Assembly (NCBI RefSeq): GCF_026745355.1
Contig: NC_079207.1
Coordinates: 37,843,421-37,907,420, forward strand
Direction of reading: 5' to 3'
Source of the DNA: Beta vulgaris subsp. vulgaris
Taxonomy: Eukaryota > Streptophyta > Magnoliopsida > Caryophyllales > Amaranthaceae
Length of the DNA: 64,000 nt
The notes under the pieces are model-generated. The model searched no databases. It was not told where the DNA came from and saw only the letters and a program-made list of their open reading frames with translations. Below are positions 24,601 through 30,576 of the stretch, one piece after another (position 1 is the first letter of the stretch; every line of letters starts with the position of its first letter). Position numbers and translations under genes: made by a program.

Positions 24601-27600
24601 TCTTCTATTTTACTTTCTATATCATATTATGTCCAGAACTCTTATAAATACAATATTTGAGGTACTATGATGATATTTGAACATACTTATGTGTAAGATT
24701 GTCATTAAAAAAAAATTAAAAAAGGATGAAAATTGGGTGATTCCACGTGAGGGAATAAAAACTAAAAGGGAAAGAAAAAATAAAAAGGGATGAAAAGAAG
24801 AGAGAGAAAGAGTTCCTATATGAATTGCAATTTTCACGTGACTGGCAGTCACAAAATAAAAAAGAAAAAGAGAAGAGAGAAAAGAAGAGAGAGAAAAGAA
24901 GAAGATGATCGGTATAAAAGAAAGAAAACCAGCAAGCACTAACCTGCAAACAAGCCAACCACCGGAAGCTACAGTCTAGAAGCCGCCGAAGATGACTCGT
25001 CGACCTTCTCTGCCATGACCGAAGAAGCAGCGTTGCATCCCAATGCATATTAGGGTTTTTTCGAAATTAGGGTTTGCAATTTAGTGTTCGATTAGCAGTA
25101 ACCTAATGAAATTAGAGGAGGGTTTTACTCGAATTTGAGTTCTACATCCTCGGTAAGCTTTAATTTTAATAAAAAGACATGTTTTACTTTCAAATTTTAA
25201 CTCAGATCTATAGATCTTGCGTTGGCTCTTCTTCTTCCTCGACCAAAAGAACTGGTCTTCTTCAAATAACGGACGTTACGTGATTGTAACGGTTCTGGAA
25301 CGCCGTTACACCGTTACGTAACGCCATCGCGCCGAGTTTGGTGTGAATTCCAAATCACCGTTCTAGAACGGTATTTAACGGAACGGCCTCTCTGAAATCC
25401 GTTACAAAGCGGCCGTTCCAGAACGGAACGGCCGAGTTTTTGTTCCCTGATTCCATCTAATTATAAAAAGTCTTCCTAGGGATAGGTGGGAAACCCCCCC
25501 CCCCCTTCACCCAGCCAAGTGACCAGCTCAGAAAATTCCATAAATCACATTCATTTTTTTTTATACGATATCCACTTGGTTTCAAAAAGTACAAGGCACT
25601 CTGTGGTGCAGAAGCTTAAAGAAGGTGAAAAGGCTAGCACCTTTATGCATCTAAAACCAAGGCGTGTGTGCTATCAAGTATGTTGAGCTTCCACCAGATT
25701 TTGGTCAGACTACCCTATCCCAAGCAACAACTGCCTTTCAGATACTCCTGTGTCCCTTAAAAAATACAAGTGGACTTTGGTATAGAGATTAAGGAAAGTG
25801 AAAAGGACAAGGGAAAAAAGGTGGATTGTTGTGAGCCCGAACATAAAGATTAGAGAGACAAGAACTTGATGTCCAAGACTTTGAGGCAAATCAAAACAGA
25901 CAATTCTTCCTACATTAAATCTGCACTTTTAGATCACAGAGGACTTTAAAACTTCAGAGAAGAGAAACCATGGTAGAAAAATACAGATATAAATAATACC
26001 CAATTTTTGAACTCTAGGATAAGAAACAAATATGCAGTTCTTCAGCAATTGAATCAGACATCTATTATGACATCCCACAGGTACAGATAGAAGAGATTTG
26101 ATGTTCTTGTGGCGTTGTCTAAAGCGTCTTACCTTCAAAGCAAGGTGGCAATGGTATCTTCATAGCTTTATGTAAACATAGACACCATCTTAAAGCATAA
26201 TGTCTCAGTCTGTCATCCAGAAAAATCGAAATCAAATCTAGGAATACTCAGTGGTATAGACTGAAGCCCTATAATTAGACTGCCTTGAACTCTCTTCAAC
26301 CAATTGAGACAAATTCACTAAAATACTAATAATATTCAAAATCCAAATGACTGTAGTACTTTGCTTCCTCTTAAGCATTAAGAAATCTTTATATTTTTCA
26401 AGTTGGATAACCTCTTCTTCTACACTCTATCTGGAAGAACCCCTTTTGCTTTGGTTGACAGTTTATACTCTCCCATTTTTCGCACCCAAAGAGGCTACAT
26501 AAACATGGGTTATCGTATATGCATAAAGTATAATGAGATTTGTGCAAAATCAAACCACCTCACAAAGAAGCTTCGACTTGTTAATATCTCAATTTTCGTA
26601 AATGAGGTAAGCAAATTAATAATCCACAATATGAAACACGAGCATTTACTATTATACAGTGGCGGAGCCACATAGTAACAAGGGGTAACACGTGCTACCC
26701 CTGTTTTTCTAAAAAAAAAAAAAAAGAAAATTTCGAAAAAACAAAAAAGAAATGCTAAACCTAACGCTGCGCCGTTTCCTTTCTCTCTCTCAAACTCAAA
26801 CGCTGCTCTCAGCTCTCACTCTCTGTCGCTCTCGTCGTCGTACGTTGGCTTCCTTTCATTCTCTCAAACTCACTTACCGGCGAATGCGCTCAAAGCCTCA
26901 ACTTAAGTACTTACCAGGACTGCACTCAAACTCTTGCCCTCTTCGACTTCGATTACCGGCACGATTAACACGTCTTTGATTTCAATTGCCGTTTTCGTTC
27001 TTCAACGTTCTTGCTTCTTCGCCGTTCAAGTACTTACCGTCGACTGCACTCAACTCTTGCTTCTTCGACTGAGTTTTTTTTTTTTCATTTTCTTTGATGG
27101 TTCAAATTTCAATACTCTGGATTTGCTTTTTTATTGTTAGTGAATCTTCTTTGTTGGTTTAGTATTTCATTTCTGCCGTTTGGTGAATTTCAATTGTTAG
27201 TGAATTTTAATTTTTAGTTGTTAGTTAAGGATTTATTAGATTATTATTGTTAGTTTATTGTAATTGTGGAAAACATTTATAGTGAATATTTCATTTTGGG
27301 GGGTTAATTTAAGTTGAAAAGCTACATAAACTTTTTGCTTTTGCGTGTTCCCTTGTTTCGCATTATCTCGGAGATTTTATCTGAGTTCAGAGTATGGTAA
27401 AAAAGACTGCAAATTTCTGATACGTGTTCTTGGGGTTTAAGGTGTTAGGAATTGGGTTGGATTCATGAATAATATATATAGCCTTGACTTTGCAGCCGTG
27501 GGATTCATGATTAATGATATGTTATGAATTGGGTTGGATTCATGATTAATGATATGTTATGAATTGGGTTAGGTGTTAGGAATTGGGTTGGATTCATGAT

Positions 27601-28823
27601 CAATGATATGTTATGAATTGGGTTAGGTGTTAGGAATTGGGTTGGATTCATGATTAATGATATGTTATGATGTAAAGTTGTTGAATTTTGTTCAGAGTGA
27701 AAAATGATGTTTTGCTTAAATTAAAAGATATAGACTTCAAGCTTTAATGGCTAATGTTCAGTGTTTAGTCCCTGCTCTATTAGTGGACTCCTTTTGTTGT
27801 TTGGACTTCTTTGATGTTTTGATGGTAGTTTTTCTTACCATCAAGGTGTGATATCAGATGATTGTTGGATCCGATACAAATTCTGTTTTAAATATTGGAT
27901 GTAAATTTAGCAAGGTCGTGGCTCCCATAAGTGGCTTCCATAAAATACCTGTTTTTTGCAGTTTCAATATTGCAACTTCAGTTTACGTCTTATAGGTGAT
28001 GCATAGTAGATAGCAATGTTGAAAGTCGAATGATTGAAAATTTTGCATTATGTATGTTAATTATTGCATGTTTTAGGTTCATTAATTTTACTTTATCGCA
28101 ACATTACGCTACCCCTGACTTTGGATCCTGGATCCGCCCCTGCTGTTATATATTCCTTTCCGAAACTTACACAGTAAGAAACATCAAATTTCAAATCCCT
28201 CATCCTCAACATGATCAGCAACGAAAGTCAATCTTTCAAGAGTGAAAAACTAATACTTTAGTCATCACCTAATCAGAAATATTCTTACAATAAACCAAAG
28301 GGTATAGAAAGACAAGCCCAAATGCAAGATTTACCAGCAAAATTAATGCTAATGTTGGGCACCGCGCCTGAGTAAACGTCTTCTTTTCAATCACCTGATT
28401 CCTAAACTAAGTTCATTCAATTTCAAGAAACATTCCTACTAGTACTACATGAAAATTAGGGTCAAACTGAGATCGTCAGTTCAAATTCCCATAAAAAATT
28501 GGTCAACAGACTCGAATATCAGTACATTACAACAGAAAATTAAAAAAATAAAAAAAAAAGAAACAGTAAGAAAGAACTAACCAGTGAGCGAAGAATTCAA
28601 CGACAGCAATAGAAGCAGGAATTTTGCGGAGAATATCCTTAAAATTGGAATCATTCAATTCAACAACTACATCATGTAGTTCAGTACTTCCAGTATCATC
28701 GTTAATCGTTCTCAGAATTGAGCGAGATCCGATCGAAAATTGCGAAGATTCCGAGCTCATGCAAGAGATGATGAGAAGAAGAATCACAAGAAGTGGATAC
28801 ATTGAAATTCGTGAGAGGATCAT
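181..28823 (-). CDS. QSOX: Quiescin sulfhydryl oxidase (flavin-linked, membrane-anchored), 11 exons
   Basis: This enzyme makes disulfides in secretory-pathway or wall proteins and passes electrons through FAD to oxygen, giving H2O2. Joined coding exons are 28582-28823, 23703-23727, 23524-23616, 22590-22768, 7420-7498, 7209-7277, 7046-7119, 6744-6900, 3346-3386, 745-891 and 181-661. All introns are GT..AG and phases agree, giving 528 residues, about the length of Arabidopsis QSOX1. Residues 1 to about 25 are a signal peptide. A thioredoxin domain follows with WCPAC (Cys82, Cys85). The Erv domain holds CEEC (356-359), an FAD-site HNKVN (388-392) and CPSC (420-423). Residues about 486-510 form a membrane helix followed by a basic tail. 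As in plant QSOX generally, there is one thioredoxin domain. The reading frame is intact despite very large transposon-filled introns, so the gene looks functional. The family call is firm; which paralogue it is remains open. Confidence 0.95.
745..891 (-). CDS. QSOX: QSOX exon 10: Erv domain with CEEC
   Basis: Exon 10 completes Ser320 and encodes [19 protein letters not shown], then a segment ending [20 protein letters not shown] (356-359) is the catalytic disulfide that works next to the FAD. The acceptor is TTCTGCAG|TTGTGG and the donor TCTAG|GTGAGG splits Arg369. Confidence 0.94.
892..3345 (-). other. QSOX intron 9 (2.45 kb)
   Basis: This intron is flanked by GT..AG sites of exons 9 and 10. 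It is AT-rich and holds a run of about 14 G at 1428-1441 and the repeat-like block at 1461-2211. The stretch at 2281-2760 has short open frames on both strands that look like chance. I see no exon in it. Confidence 0.75.
1461..2211. mobile_element. Candidate non-autonomous DNA element with TGTTC-rich interior
   Basis: The left end reads CTCCGAGGAGCACGGTG. The right end, on the other strand, reads CTCCTAGGAGCACAATG, an imperfect terminal inverted repeat. Between them the motif AAATGTTC(T/G)(A/T)TTT recurs many times in degenerate form. I could not settle a TSD, so the borders are approximate. It lies inside QSOX intron 9. Confidence 0.4.
3346..3386 (-). CDS. QSOX: QSOX exon 9: 41-nt small exon, start of the Erv domain
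   Basis: Exon 9 encodes [13 protein letters not shown] plus two bases of a Ser codon, matching the plant FCRGSKN-TRGFS motif that opens the Erv domain. The acceptor is TTGCAG|ATGTTC and the donor is TTTAG|GTAAGT. It lies alone between introns of 3.4 kb and 2.5 kb. Confidence 0.93.
4125..4153. repeat. Perfect 13-bp inverted repeat with 3-base loop
   Basis: GTGATGTAATTAG and its exact complement are separated by GAT. Weaker inverted similarity continues outward for perhaps 30 bases on each side, as at the centre of an old foldback element. I found no outer ends or TSD. Confidence 0.5.
6508..6700 (+). mobile_element. tRNA-derived SINE with 15-bp target-site duplication
   Basis: The 5' part resembles a tRNA gene. 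It has an A-box-like GTTAGCTCAAGTGGGTAGAG near 6511-6530 and a B-box GGTTCGATCC about 30 bases later, the internal pol III promoter of SINEs. A tRNA-unrelated body and an A-rich tail follow. The 15-bp sequence atcaaaaattatact is repeated exactly at 6493-6507 and 6701-6715, which fixes both ends at 193 bp. The exact TSD suggests a fairly recent insertion. It lies in QSOX intron 8, antisense to the gene. Confidence 0.9.
6744..6900 (-). CDS. QSOX: QSOX exon 8: linker to the Erv domain
   Basis: After the split Arg254 it encodes [18 protein letters not shown] and ends [13 protein letters not shown]. The acceptor is TGTTAG|ATGCCG. For the donor I chose GGATACTGG|GTGGGT because it keeps phase 0 with exon 9; a GTGTAT donor four bases on would break the frame. 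The stretch between holds a variable loop ([13 protein letters not shown]). Confidence 0.92.
7046..7119 (-). CDS. QSOX: QSOX exon 7: psi-Erv region
   Basis: Exon 7 encodes [15 protein letters not shown] then [10 protein letters not shown], the conserved segment ending in the HHPSRRC motif of plant QSOX. The acceptor is AATGACAG|ATGATT. The donor AGGAG|GTATGA splits Arg254. Confidence 0.93.
7209..7277 (-). CDS. QSOX: QSOX exon 6: helical linker (psi-Erv region)
   Basis: Exon 6 encodes 23 residues, [16 protein letters not shown] then DLILQHK, close to the plant QSOX linker. The acceptor is ATGTAAG|ATTGCG and the donor is CATAAG|GTACTG; both ends are phase 0. Confidence 0.92.
7420..7498 (-). 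CDS. QSOX: QSOX exon 5: linker after the thioredoxin domain
   Basis: Exon 5 completes Ser180 and encodes [15 protein letters not shown] through NPLLPEQ. The acceptor is TTTGTAG|CTCATA and the donor is GAGCAG|GTATTT. The reading phase across the 15.1-kb intron matches exon 4 exactly, which is the main evidence that the two halves belong to one gene. Confidence 0.9.
7684..7873. repeat. Tandem duplication, two copies of about 95 bp
   Basis: The block beginning AAGACTAAAGAGC is followed directly by a second copy. Both hold GTAAGCAGAAACACTTT, CTGCAGT and ATATGGGAGCA in the same order with a few substitutions. The period is about 95 bases. It lies just inside QSOX intron 4, about 190 bp downstream of the exon 5 acceptor in plus-strand terms. 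Confidence 0.8.
9241..9316. repeat. 17-bp tandem repeat, about 4.5 copies
   Basis: The unit ACTATATAGTTTATTAA repeats head to tail. Each unit contains the palindrome ACTATATAGT. It lies upstream of the hAT transposase remnant, inside that element. Confidence 0.9.
9570..11950 (+). pseudogene. hAT transposase remnant (DUF659 type)
   Basis: Plus-strand frames hold successive pieces of a hAT transposase. These are an N-terminal piece ([20 protein letters not shown]), [10 protein letters not shown] near 9940, a DUF659-like stretch at 10189-10540 with ARKVTIYIY and [15 protein letters not shown], and the C-terminal dimerisation region at 11220-11530 with [13 protein letters not shown] and [20 protein letters not shown]. 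The pieces are separated by stops, frameshifts and intron-like gaps, and no single frame exceeds about 100 codons. An acidic C-terminal tail near 11800-11960 may also belong. No active product is expected. Confidence 0.8.
12107..12435. repeat. Tandem duplication of about 162 bp in the hAT 3' region
   Basis: Two adjacent copies begin CTGGACAATTGTTATTG and CTGGACGATTGTTATTG. They share the same order of motifs through GTAGGATCCTTACTATCCT, with small indels. The duplication lies between the transposase remnant and the right inverted repeat. Confidence 0.85.
12593..13215. other. Intron 4 spacer with no recognised feature
   Basis: The stretch is AT-rich to mixed sequence between the hAT element and the next hAT-like element. 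Short open frames are present but resemble no protein that I know. Confidence 0.5.
13224..14167. mobile_element. hAT-like non-autonomous element, family A copy 1 (944 bp)
   Basis: The ends are CAGGGAAAAAAAAAC and, reverse strand, CAGGGAAGAAAAAC. The flanking 8-mers gttccggg and gttcaggg match at 7 of 8. Sub-terminal zones are GC-rich arrays of AACGG and the palindromic CCGTTCTAGAACGG type. The core has a purine-rich tract, a CACGTG at 13574-13579 and three TTAGGGTTT motifs (13788, 13806, 13823). It has no coding capacity. It lies in QSOX intron 4. Confidence 0.8.
14176..14900. other. Intron 4 spacer with no recognised feature
   Basis: AT-rich sequence lies between family A copy 1 and the first recognisable gypsy sequence. 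I see nothing in it that I can name. It may be the decayed 5' part of the gypsy element. Confidence 0.4.
15409..15594. mobile_element. 186-bp MITE inside the gypsy fragment
   Basis: The repeat agtccaacc flanks it at 15400-15408 and 15595-15603. The ends TATGTTACTC and, reverse strand, AAGTGTTACTC form a short inverted repeat. The interior contains GTGTC/GGACAC palindromes. Gypsy protease-like coding is interrupted here and resumes afterwards. The superfamily is uncertain; hAT is likely from the 8-9 bp TSD. Confidence 0.6.
17172..18185. mobile_element. hAT-like non-autonomous element, family B (1014 bp)
   Basis: The ends CTTAGTTTTAAAAGGCGCA and, reverse strand, CTTAGTTTTACAAAGCGCA form a 19-bp inverted repeat. 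The flanks gtgggtaa and gcaggtaa match at 6 of 8. Sub-terminal zones are dense in GGCGC and GCGCC. The core resembles family A in layout: a purine-rich tract, CACGTG at 17594-17599 and TTAGGGTTT at 17846. It interrupts the gypsy RNase H region. Confidence 0.8.
18383..18957 (-). repeat. 3' LTR of the gag-only element
   Basis: The sequence runs TGATGTGATT...CATATCA on the plus strand, 575 bp, nearly identical to the copy at 20987-21561. It starts with TG and ends with CA on either strand. Confidence 0.9.
18958..18976 (-). other. Polypurine tract of the gag-only element
   Basis: On the minus strand the 3' LTR is preceded by CTAGAGGGGGAGTT, a standard plus-strand priming tract for LTR retrotransposons. 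Confidence 0.75.
18993..19361 (-). pseudogene. Pol tail: post-protease spacer fused to integrase C-terminal end
   Basis: This 122-codon frame starts with [20 protein letters not shown], which resembles the spacer after gypsy protease. It then passes to [14 protein letters not shown] and [20 protein letters not shown], which resembles the integrase C-terminal domain. The join lies near 19250-19270. This places a large internal deletion that removed RT, RNase H and the integrase catalytic core. A stop and frame change separate it from the gag-protease frame upstream. Confidence 0.7.
19430..20803 (-). CDS. Gag-protease polyprotein of the gag-only element
   Basis: The open frame runs from 20980, directly beside the 5' LTR, but its first codon there is GTG. 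The first ATG is at 20803 ([12 protein letters not shown]), and I use that start. Features in order are a coiled-coil-like N-terminus, a retrotransposon gag domain ([14 protein letters not shown] through [14 protein letters not shown]), a Ser/Pro-rich linker, and a zinc knuckle [14 protein letters not shown] at about 19913-19954. A retropepsin-like domain follows with the active-site IIDSGSC (about 19640-19665) and ends LLLGRP. The uninterrupted frame of over 450 codons and the near-identical LTRs suggest recent activity. Confidence 0.8.
   Translation of the reverse strand: MPDDIASLHAAIQATNDQVQQLVAQMAAMSTRFTTFERDIKFSRPPPHQPRREDDLRLADLPTFDGDLDPEAYLEWESRLDRFFDHKNLSDGSRFSYAILKLAKYASLWYESTRTRRAREEKPPIDCWSSLKVKMRKRFVPRTYRQELFVRINALRQSTMTVEQYIKEYERLHMACDVKEEDEQKIARFLVGLHRSIAYLVELHSYATFDDVCVLASKVERQQSKRTPWFNPPATSTDTTPSPPSSEKASLDSSSAPPKPAAPSSNASPTISAANATLRSKKTQCFRCQGLRHIAKHCPNTILTTREELVLYLAEEVHNPPASMDEDDFWSNQPICEPEQEHPSLLIRRSLLSSSHDDSVDEQRTNLFHSNYIIKGKVCPFIIDSGSCTNVCDVSMAEASNLQTRKHPHPYKLSWLNDDGIWVCKQALVGFRVGEYMDQLWCDALPMTACSLLLGRP
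20987..21561 (-). repeat. 5' LTR of the gag-only element
   Basis: This is the second 575-bp LTR. On the minus strand the element is transcribed from here. The minus-strand sequence just after it, AGTGGTGTGGCTGC, is where the tRNA primer site should be; I cannot match it to a given tRNA with confidence. Confidence 0.88.
21840..22589. other. Intron 4 tail with no recognised feature
   Basis: AT-rich sequence lies between the gypsy integrase remnant and QSOX exon 4. It has a small ACACGCACGTGCGC patch near 22255-22268. I see no gene. Confidence 0.5.
22590..22768 (-). CDS. QSOX: QSOX exon 4: thioredoxin domain C-terminal part
   Basis: Exon 4 encodes 59 residues plus two bases, starting [20 protein letters not shown]. 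This includes the cis-Pro region (RYP) of the thioredoxin fold and ends in [10 protein letters not shown]. The acceptor is GCACAG|ATAAAT. The donor AACAG|GTACAG opens the 15.1-kb intron 4. Confidence 0.94.
22769..23523 (-). other. QSOX intron 3 (755 bp)
   Basis: It is bounded by the exon 3 donor GTATTG and the exon 4 acceptor CACAG. The content is AT-rich with nothing I recognise. Confidence 0.8.
23524..23616 (-). CDS. QSOX: QSOX exon 3: thioredoxin domain
   Basis: Exon 3 encodes 31 residues starting [12 protein letters not shown] and ending MARVDCALK, the thioredoxin segment that follows the active-site helix. The acceptor is CATGCAG|CCCCAG and the donor is TTAAAG|GTATTG; both ends are phase 0. 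Confidence 0.94.
23703..23727 (-). CDS. QSOX: QSOX exon 2: 25-nt microexon encoding the CPAC redox site
   Basis: The microexon supplies the last base of Trp81 and then CPACRNYK. The acceptor is TTTGACAG|GTGCCC and the donor is TATAAG|GTAGTG. It lies between the 4.85-kb intron 1 and the 86-bp intron 2. Both thioredoxin cysteines come from these 25 bases, so skipping the exon would remove the active site and shift the frame. Confidence 0.93.
24453..25449. mobile_element. hAT-like non-autonomous element, family A copy 2 (997 bp)
   Basis: It shares both sub-terminal zones and core order with the copy at 13224 and lies in the same orientation. The right end is ...TTTTTGTTCCCTG; the left end CATAGAAAAAAAAC is mutated. 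The TSD attccatc is exact at 24445-24452 and 25450-25457. CACGTG occurs at 24744 and 24835, and TTAGGGTTT at 25050 and 25067. It lies in QSOX intron 1. Confidence 0.85.
26657..28142. mobile_element. hAT-like non-autonomous element, family C (1486 bp)
   Basis: The ends CAGTGGCGGAGCCA and, reverse strand, CAGGGGCGGATCCA form inverted repeats. The flanking 8-mers ctattata and ctgttata match at 7 of 8. The sub-terminal GGGGTAACACG and GGGGTAGCG also pair. The interior has an A-run, a pyrimidine-rich CTCTCAAACTC block that resembles a plant 5' leader, and a tandem repeat. It encodes no transposase that I can find. Confidence 0.8.
27506..27672. repeat. Tandem repeats of about 54 bp in family C
   Basis: The blocks GAATTGGGTTGGATTCATGA and AATGATATGTTAT alternate with GAATTGGGTTAGGTGTTAG. 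Two full 54-bp units start at 27560 and 27614 and are preceded by partial units. Confidence 0.85.
28582..28823 (-). CDS. QSOX: QSOX exon 1: signal peptide and start of thioredoxin domain
   Basis: It opens with two nearby Met codons (residues 1 and 7) ahead of the hydrophobic stretch [12 protein letters not shown], a typical signal peptide. It ends in VVEFFAHW, the thioredoxin beta strand just before the active site. The Trp81 codon is split TG|G by the donor CACTG|GTTAGT. I chose the upstream ATG at 28823; the second ATG at 28805 would also leave a usable signal peptide. Confidence 0.93.
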
Positions 28824-29128
28824 CGAGATAAAATGAGGAAAAACAGATGTGTTGAAGGATTGAGAAGAGGAAGATGGAAAATGTGTGTTTGATGTAGCGA
28901 GTAAAACGTTGGGGTAGATGCTTAAAGGTTTAGCAATGGTGTTTTAAGAAAAGAAGAAATGAGAAATGAGGGGGGTTAAAGAGAGAGTAAACGCTATAAA
29001 ATAATGCTTAGGAGACGAGCGCGCAGGTTGTATGAATGAGAGTGGGAGTCAAGTTGGGCTGTTATATGGAAAAAAGGAGGTTGGCCTATTTGATTGGATA
29101 ATGGACTTTTTTTTCACTCTTTTTCAAT

Positions 29129-29819
29129 AGAAGGTATTGGGTCAGACGCGTCCGACCATAATATTTGGTCGGACGACTTTTAGTTGGTTTCAAATTTTTT
29201 TTAGTTGGTTTCAAAAAAATTTCAATTGGTTTCAATTTTTGTTCAGAAGACTAAATGAAAGAAAAACAACACAAGCTGAAAGAATTTCACACCAACTGAA
29301 AGAACACAGAAGACCAAATGAAAGAAAAACAACACAAGCTGAAAGAATTTCACACTAACTGAAAGAACACAGAAGACCAAATGAAAGAAAAACGACACAA
29401 GCTGAAAGAATTTACACACCAACTGAAAGAACACAGAAGACCAAATGAAAGAAAAACAACACAAGCTGAAAGAATTTTTACACCAACTGAAAGATCTTTT
29501 GGTACTCTACAAACCACCAACACACGTCAGCGGTGACGACGACAAGCTAAGGCAACAGCAACACCAGCGAACAAGAACATGGGAGGGAACCACGACAGCA
29601 GCAACAGCTCCACGACAATTGCCTTTCACCGGCGAGCAACAACAACAACCGCGCCAACGTCGACCGTGAACAACCAGAGAGTGAGGAGGAGAGAGGGAGA
29701 GTTTCGAGGGAAGGAGGGAGATAACTCGAACAACTGCAGCACCGACGAGCGAAGACCAAGCTCCTCAGCCCATCCGACGGAAAGTATTGGGTCAGACGGT
29801 CTAACCCAATACTTTCAAC
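29129..29819. mobile_element. Non-autonomous element with 63-bp repeats, upstream of QSOX
   Basis: The left end contains GGTATTGGGTCAGACG and the right end, reverse strand, contains AGTATTGGGTTAGACCG. The 9-mer tttttcaat flanks both sides (29120-29128 and 29820-29828), the TSD length of Mutator-like elements, though it is AT-rich. The right end is itself a palindrome of about 17-base arms. It lies about 300 bp upstream of the QSOX start codon, in the probable promoter region. The superfamily is not certain. Confidence 0.6.
29244..29499. repeat. 63-bp tandem repeat, four copies
   Basis: The units start CAGAAGACCAAATGAAAG (first copy CTAAATG) at 29244, 29307, 29370 and 29434 and run through ACACAAGCTGAAAGAATTT. 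The fourth start is offset by one base because of an insertion in unit 3. Copies differ at only a few positions. Confidence 0.93.
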
Positions 29820-29828
29820 TTTTTCAAT

Positions 29829-30571
29829 TATGATGCGTAGATATAATTTCTTATAATTATGAAATATATGATCTACTAATTGAATTCTCAATTGTTTAGA
29901 GTACTTTCATAATAAAATTATATTATTAAAATGGGGAGAGAATATTATATTTATAATCTTTCACAATAGTCAATAATTATTAAACAAAACAAAGTAATAA
30001 GATAATACGGGTAATTGATTTAGAATCCCAATAATTTGATTGCCAAAATAACATTCAGAAAAAAATATTTTTTGGCTTATTTGACAAATCAAAGTAGATT
30101 AATTTTTATATGCTTAAAACATATTGTGTTGTTGGTTATTTGCATAAAACTAGCCACGAATGGTATTAAGTAGATGCCAATAATGGAAGAATTTGATCCC
30201 TGATCATGTTCGTATAATTGTACCCTTACCCCCAAACTCCATCTTTGGTTCATTGACCAATTATGAAATCACAACAGGAAAATCTACATTGGATAAGTCC
30301 CTAAGATGTCCTTAAAATTTCCCAAAAATTCAATTAGGTTTATGAGTCTTTATTTAAGGACTTGTTGGCGACTTCTTTTTCAAAACAAAAAACAAAAAAC
30401 TTTACAATGTGGTAGTCAAATTTGCGTTTACCCGACATAAGCAATAAAAATATGCCTACAATTTTGCAATTACACTAGAAAGGATTCAAATTTAATTTTT
30501 GATGAGTGGGTGAAACTTTATTAATGGAATTCATACGTCTTTTATGCCTTTAAATGACATTATAGTTTTTG
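29829..30571. other. AT-rich spacer with no recognised feature
   Basis: This is very AT-rich sequence between the upstream element and the first large retrotransposon. It has no open frame of note and no repeat that I can name. Confidence 0.5.
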
Positions 30572-30576
30572 CATAT

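Larger units (their letters stand above)
23728..28581 (-). other. QSOX intron 1 (4.85 kb)
   Basis: The donor CACTG|GTTAGT lies within the Trp81 codon. The intron contains the hAT-like elements at 24453-25449 and 26657-28142. The stretches 23728-24444, 25458-26648 and 28151-28581 hold no gene or repeat that I recognise. Confidence 0.85.

Noticed and set aside
24622..25048. Minus-strand open frames of 105 and 110 codons rich in Phe, Ser and Leu
   Set aside because: They are translations of the purine-rich core of the family A element; composition alone explains them.
26752..27140. Plus-strand frames of 75 and 68 codons in family C
   Set aside because: They lie inside a non-autonomous element and are short; the sequence looks more like a captured leader than a coding exon.
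28985..29005. TATA-like sequence CTATAAAATAA upstream of QSOX
   Set aside because: It reads as a TATA box on the plus strand, opposite to the gene. On the minus strand it is only ATTTTATAG.
29547..29891. Frames of 73-114 codons in the 63-bp repeat element
   Set aside because: Low-complexity Phe- or Lys/Gln-rich translations of tandem repeats and CAA/CAG-rich DNA, with no similarity to a protein that I know.
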